Part shown: piece by piece, positions 6,001-9,087 of the stretch | Layout: every line of letters begins with the position of its first letter | How positions within the stretch are numbered: the first letter of the stretch is position 1 | Source of the DNA: Bacteroidota bacterium | GTDB lineage: Bacteria > Bacteroidota > Kryptoniia > Kryptoniales > JAKASW01 | DNA: 9,087 nt | Assembly (NCBI GenBank): GCA_021796055.1 | Contig: JAJYOS010000204.1 | Location: 1 to 9,087 of the forward strand | Direction: 5' to 3' | Notes under the pieces: generated by a model | The model's database searches: none | Told to the model about the DNA's origin: nothing | Seen by the model: the letters and a program-made list of their open reading frames with translations, nothing else | Translations under genes and position numbers: made by a program

Positions 6001-8091
6001 ATGAAGAGGGTATCGACTTTGCTGATAATGGGCCTGTCGTTTGCCCTGAGCTGCCACAACGCGAATGCGCAGTGGGCGCAGATCGGTCCGAGAGGAGCCA
6101 CAGTCACCGACTTGGCGGTCAGCGGGAACACACTCTATGCGGCGGCATATGGTGGAGTCTTTGTATCGACAGATTTCGGATTCAACTGGACCCACTCAAA
6201 CTGGGGGTTCATGAAGGGCGATGTTAGAGCTGTGGCGGCTAATGGCAGTAAGGTCTTCGCTGCCTCGCGGAACGATACGCTTTACTCACGAGACGTTAAC
6301 GGGCTTATCTGGGAAAAAACATCGGCGAACGACATTTACTTAAATTGCATCACGGTTGTTGGAAACAACGTTTTCGTCGGGAGTTACTATCATGGGGTAT
6401 TTCTTTCAACTGATAATGGCGCTACCTGGACACAGGTGAATAACGGGTTGACAGATCACCACGTCGATGCCATTACTGCAATCGGATCAAATATTTTCGC
6501 CGGAACGGGGAGCGGAGTTTTCATGAGCACCGACAATGGAAGCAACTGGACTAAAGTCAGTGCCGGACTCCCCAGCACCGAAGTAATTTCACTGGCATCC
6601 AACGGCACTGACCTCTTTGCCGGACTCTGGGGAAATCCTGGATATACCTCACCCAACAACGGTGATGGATGGCTTCAATTTGGCGGCAAGGGGACCGGGT
6701 ACCCCTCGTATATACGTGATTGGGTGTTCAGCGGATCGAAGGTCTATGCTGGGACAACCTGGATATACGTCACCTCGGATGCGGGCGCAAACTGGACCGA
6801 GCTTTCAGGTGATGACTGCCCATACCACGTCAACGCATTGGCGATGATAGGCCCTAACCTTGTCGCTGGGACTCGTGACAGCGGCATCTATGTTTCGCCC
6901 GACGGCGGTGCGAAGTGGACACACGTGACGTGGGGTCTTTCAAATTACTGCATGAACGGCGTTGCAGCGGCAGGTGGAAACTTGCTCGCAGCGGGAAGCG
7001 GCGGAATGTTTCGTTCGACGGATGATGGAGCGAATTGGACCCGGAGGCGAGTAGGTGCCTATGAATGGGCCGATTTGAATACCGTGGCTTACAGAAGCAG
7101 CACGTATGCATTTGCAGGGGACGTCAACGGCTACGCTTACGTTTCGTCGGATGGAGGCAATGGTTGGACTTCGGGGGTACAAATCGAACAGGGGGCAAGG
7201 ATTTCCTCGTTTGCATTTATCAGCACATACGTCTTTGCAGCAACACAGCCCAACTTAGCTGGAGTTGCCGGCGGTGTTTATCTATCAAAAGACAATGGTG
7301 CAAGCTGGACACGTGTGAGCGCTGGGTTGCCGACTGTTGCAGACACAAATACTTATGTCACTTCACTTGCCGTTGTCGGCTCGAACCTTTTCGCTGGAAC
7401 AGGACATGGAGTGTACATGTCGAGCAATAACGGCACGAGCTGGACAAGAGTCAGCAACGGCTTGACAGGACAATTGGTTTACGCGCTCGCCGCCAGGCGT
7501 ACGGAACTGTTTGCGGGATTATATGATCAAGGTGTATTCCGATCCAGTGATAACGGGGCGAGTTGGACACACACGAAACTTGTTAAGAATATTACCTCAC
7601 TCTGTGTTGTTGACACAAACGTTTTTGCGGGCACGTGGGGTGACGAGACCTATGTACTTGCAAACAGCGATTCAAGCTGGAGGTCAACAGGGCTACCGGG
7701 GAATTACGTCACTTCTTTTGCCGCGAGCAACGGTAAACTGTTTGCGGCAACAATGTTCAACACTGTCTGGGAGAGGCCGATATCCGACATTCTGACGGGC
7801 ACGAATAACAGGACCGACAATGTACCGACAGCATTCGTGCTTTCGCAGAATTATCCGAATCCGTTCAACCCGGCAACAATGATCAATTATCAATTACCAA
7901 TGAACAGTCACGTGACATTGAAGATTTACGATGTTCTTGGGAGGGAAGTGAAGACACTTGTGAACGAGCGTCAGAGCGCCGGCACACACAGCGTGCGATT
8001 TGACGGCAGCGGCCTTTCGAGCGGAGTGTATTTCTACCGTCTCACGGCGGGTCACTATTCGATAACGAGGAAACTGGTTCTGATGAAGTAA
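6001..8091 (+). CDS. Secreted Asp-box beta-propeller protein with T9SS C-terminal sorting domain
   Basis: From ATG 6001 the protein has 696 residues. A Sec signal peptide (1-23) ends ANA before QWAQIG. Residues 30-600 consist of about thirteen repeats of 37-47 residues, each with an Asp-box-like turn S.D.G..W. Examples are STDFGFNW (56), STDNGATW (136), STDNGSNW (176), SPDGGAKW (299), STDDGANW (339), SKDNGASW (429) and SSDNGASW (515), usually followed by T.V..GL. Such repeats build BNR/sortilin/Ycf48-like beta-propellers; at this number, one large or two smaller propellers are possible. Residues 608-696 are a type IX secretion sorting domain (SQNYPNPFNPATMINY, KIYDVLGREV, LSSGVYFYRL, ending TRKLVLMK). 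It should cross the outer membrane through T9SS and be released or attached to the surface. No catalytic residues were recognised and the substrate or partner is unknown. The ISL3 fragment lies directly upstream, so its original promoter region may have been altered. Confidence 0.92.
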   Translation: MKRVSTLLIMGLSFALSCHNANAQWAQIGPRGATVTDLAVSGNTLYAAAYGGVFVSTDFGFNWTHSNWGFMKGDVRAVAANGSKVFAASRNDTLYSRDVNGLIWEKTSANDIYLNCITVVGNNVFVGSYYHGVFLSTDNGATWTQVNNGLTDHHVDAITAIGSNIFAGTGSGVFMSTDNGSNWTKVSAGLPSTEVISLASNGTDLFAGLWGNPGYTSPNNGDGWLQFGGKGTGYPSYIRDWVFSGSKVYAGTTWIYVTSDAGANWTELSGDDCPYHVNALAMIGPNLVAGTRDSGIYVSPDGGAKWTHVTWGLSNYCMNGVAAAGGNLLAAGSGGMFRSTDDGANWTRRRVGAYEWADLNTVAYRSSTYAFAGDVNGYAYVSSDGGNGWTSGVQIEQGARISSFAFISTYVFAATQPNLAGVAGGVYLSKDNGASWTRVSAGLPTVADTNTYVTSLAVVGSNLFAGTGHGVYMSSNNGTSWTRVSNGLTGQLVYALAARRTELFAGLYDQGVFRSSDNGASWTHTKLVKNITSLCVVDTNVFAGTWGDETYVLANSDSSWRSTGLPGNYVTSFAASNGKLFAATMFNTVWERPISDILTGTNNRTDNVPTAFVLSQNYPNPFNPATMINYQLPMNSHVTLKIYDVLGREVKTLVNERQSAGTHSVRFDGSGLSSGVYFYRLTAGHYSITRKLVLMK
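6166..7683 (+). repeat. Tandem Asp-box repeats of the propeller protein
   Basis: About thirteen degenerate repeats of 110-140 bases encode S.D.G..W turns, from residue 56 (TDFGFNW) to about residue 561 (NSDSSW). Units near residues 136, 176, 429, 474 and 515 keep the clearest core, (T/S)x(D/N)NG(A/S/T)xWT. Units near residues 95, 216 and 555 are degenerate. Confidence 0.8.
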
Positions 8092-8103
8092 CACCGATGC
8101 AGA

Positions 8104-8144
8104 CTTGCGAGGGTGACGCATCCCAGACCGTCTGCCCTCGCAAG
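8104..8144 (+). terminator. Strong hairpin after the propeller gene
   Basis: CTTGCGAGGG (8104-8113) and CCCTCGCAAG (8135-8144) are perfect inverted repeats of 10 bp, starting 13 bases after the stop. Inside, GACG (8115-8118) can pair with CGTC (8129-8132). No T run follows, so it is not a standard intrinsic terminator; it may terminate weakly or protect the 3' end of the mRNA. GCAGAC (8099-8104) can alternatively pair with GTCTGC (8130-8135), which competes with the main stem. Confidence 0.55.
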
Positions 8145-8246
8145 GCTCCACCGGAAATGAACGGGAAACGTGGAACCAAAATACCGATGGAACAACAGTG
8201 GAAGCGACATTTCATCTGGCAACTAAAGAGAAGGAATACTGGACAC

Positions 8247-8251
8247 AGGAG
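8247..8251 (+). promoter_or_regulatory. Ribosome binding site of the last, partial gene
   Basis: AGGAG lies 7 bases before ATG 8259, supporting this frame over the antisense and alternative frames that overlap it. Confidence 0.65.
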
Positions 8252-8258
8252 CGCGTTT

Positions 8259-9087
8259 ATGAAACCAAAGTCACGATACCTTTCGGTTTGGGCGACTATT
8301 CTTGTCGCGATGCTGATGGGCAATTGCAGCTCTCCAACCAACGTCAACAGAGATACCGGCCAACAGGCCAGCCAGATGGCGGTTATCGCTTTGGATACCA
8401 ACAGCCGGGTTGCGTCGCCTTTTTTCGTCGCGAGCGGCTCGGGGGATACCCTCTCCATAGAAGCTGGTACAACAATACTGAAAGATGAGAGTGGCGCATA
8501 TTCTCCAATTTCCCCGGGGAGTAAAGTCGAGATCACTCTGAACGTTCAGAAGATATCTGCAGCGCAGCATGCGGCGGATTCGCTTCTTGTGGCTGCATTC
8601 TCTATTACAGGAAAAATCGATGGAGTCAATTCGGATCTTGTATTCCAGAGGAAAACGGGGGATACTCAGTCCGCGATGCCGAATAGCGGGGCTGCTCTAA
8701 GAATTGTGTTATCGAATTCCACAATTACAAGAGGAGCGAAGGTCAGCTTCTATAAAATCCTGGCATCCGGCGCGAAAAGTCTTATCGGTTCTGTTGTGCT
8801 GGACGTTCCCGAAAAATCATTAGGCAAAAGAGTGGGCGGTGAAGGTAATTCCGCTACGGTCTCGCCGGATGGAACCGGTAATTTCCAGGGGTCATATTTG
8901 CCGCCTATAAAGTCTGATGAGTCATCCTTTCCCCCAGGAGTATATTGGCAAACGTATTCAAATATCCCGGACACAACCTATACCATCGGGTCTGTTACTA
9001 TCGGGGGACCGCTTTTTGTCGGGCAGGTTTCTATCGGTGAACCAAGCACTCACGAATTACTTGCGGATCTGGGATTTTCTTCCACGG
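8259..9087 (+). CDS. Probable exported lipoprotein of unknown function (partial, runs off the window)
   Basis: The frame is open from ATG 8259 to the end of the window, giving 276 complete codons with no stop. The N-terminus MKPKSRYLSVWATILVAMLM is a typical signal peptide, and Cys23 in GNCSSPTN probably becomes the lipidated residue. The lipobox (LMGNC) is imperfect because Asn precedes the Cys. The following SSPTNVNRDTGQQ is a flexible, polar linker as in surface lipoproteins. The rest is rich in Ser, Thr, Gly, Val and Ile with beta-strand character (SKVEITLNVQKI, VSFYKILASGAKSLIGSVVLD), and I recognise no family. It carries the last good ribosome binding site in the window and lies 167 bases after the propeller gene, separated by a hairpin, so it may have its own promoter. 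An envelope or extracellular binding role is only a guess. Confidence 0.82.
   Translation, partial: MKPKSRYLSVWATILVAMLMGNCSSPTNVNRDTGQQASQMAVIALDTNSRVASPFFVASGSGDTLSIEAGTTILKDESGAYSPISPGSKVEITLNVQKISAAQHAADSLLVAAFSITGKIDGVNSDLVFQRKTGDTQSAMPNSGAALRIVLSNSTITRGAKVSFYKILASGAKSLIGSVVLDVPEKSLGKRVGGEGNSATVSPDGTGNFQGSYLPPIKSDESSFPPGVYWQTYSNIPDTTYTIGSVTIGGPLFVGQVSIGEPSTHELLADLGFSST

Noticed and set aside
8042..8536. A 164-residue minus-strand open frame
   Set aside because: It overlaps the end of the T9SS domain, the hairpin and the lipoprotein start. The plus-strand frame has a signal peptide and ribosome binding site.

Overview
The window looks like a chromosomal segment from a Bacteroidota/Chlorobi-group bacterium, most likely Ignavibacteria-like. 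The main reason is the protein at 6001-8091. It ends in a type IX secretion (T9SS) sorting domain with the SQNYPNPFNPAT / YDVLGREV / SGVYFYRL signature common in Ignavibacteriota, Kryptonia and relatives. The membrane complex genes resemble alternative complex III (ACIII) or other complex iron-sulfur molybdoenzyme (CISM)-type complexes known from that group. This placement is inferred from protein style; no rRNA or marker gene is present.

All recognisable genes are on the + strand. Positions 1-3668 hold a compact electron-transfer operon: the C-terminal end of an ActB/DmsB-like iron-sulfur subunit (to 124), a 10-helix NrfD/ActC-type quinol-interacting membrane subunit (141-1505), a 78-residue two-helix membrane protein (1579-1815), an exported cytochrome made of four tandem single-haem domains (1826-2983), and an exported cupredoxin with a C-terminal carboxypeptidase-regulatory-like domain (2958-3668). 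The inferred route is: quinol pool, NrfD/Fe-S membrane module, haem chain, periplasmic copper protein and/or outside acceptor.

Positions 3669-4082 are non-coding and contain a hairpin followed by a short T run. An AraC-family regulator follows (4083-5087). After a second non-coding gap (5088-5504) comes the N-terminal third of an ISL3-family transposase (5505-5951). It has the zinc finger and HTH but no DDE catalytic domain.

The right part encodes surface or exported proteins: a 696-residue Asp-box beta-propeller with a T9SS tail (6001-8091), a strong hairpin (8104-8144), and the start of a probable lipoprotein that runs off the window (8259 to the end). The last gene is easy to miss because it has no stop codon in the window and antisense open frames overlap it.

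The best candidate for something new is the operon at 1-3668. NrfD, a tiny two-helix protein, a four-fold repeated WNHxxxM cytochrome and a cupredoxin together do not match the textbook ACIII gene order, in which a single-haem ActE and a longer ActD accompany ActC.
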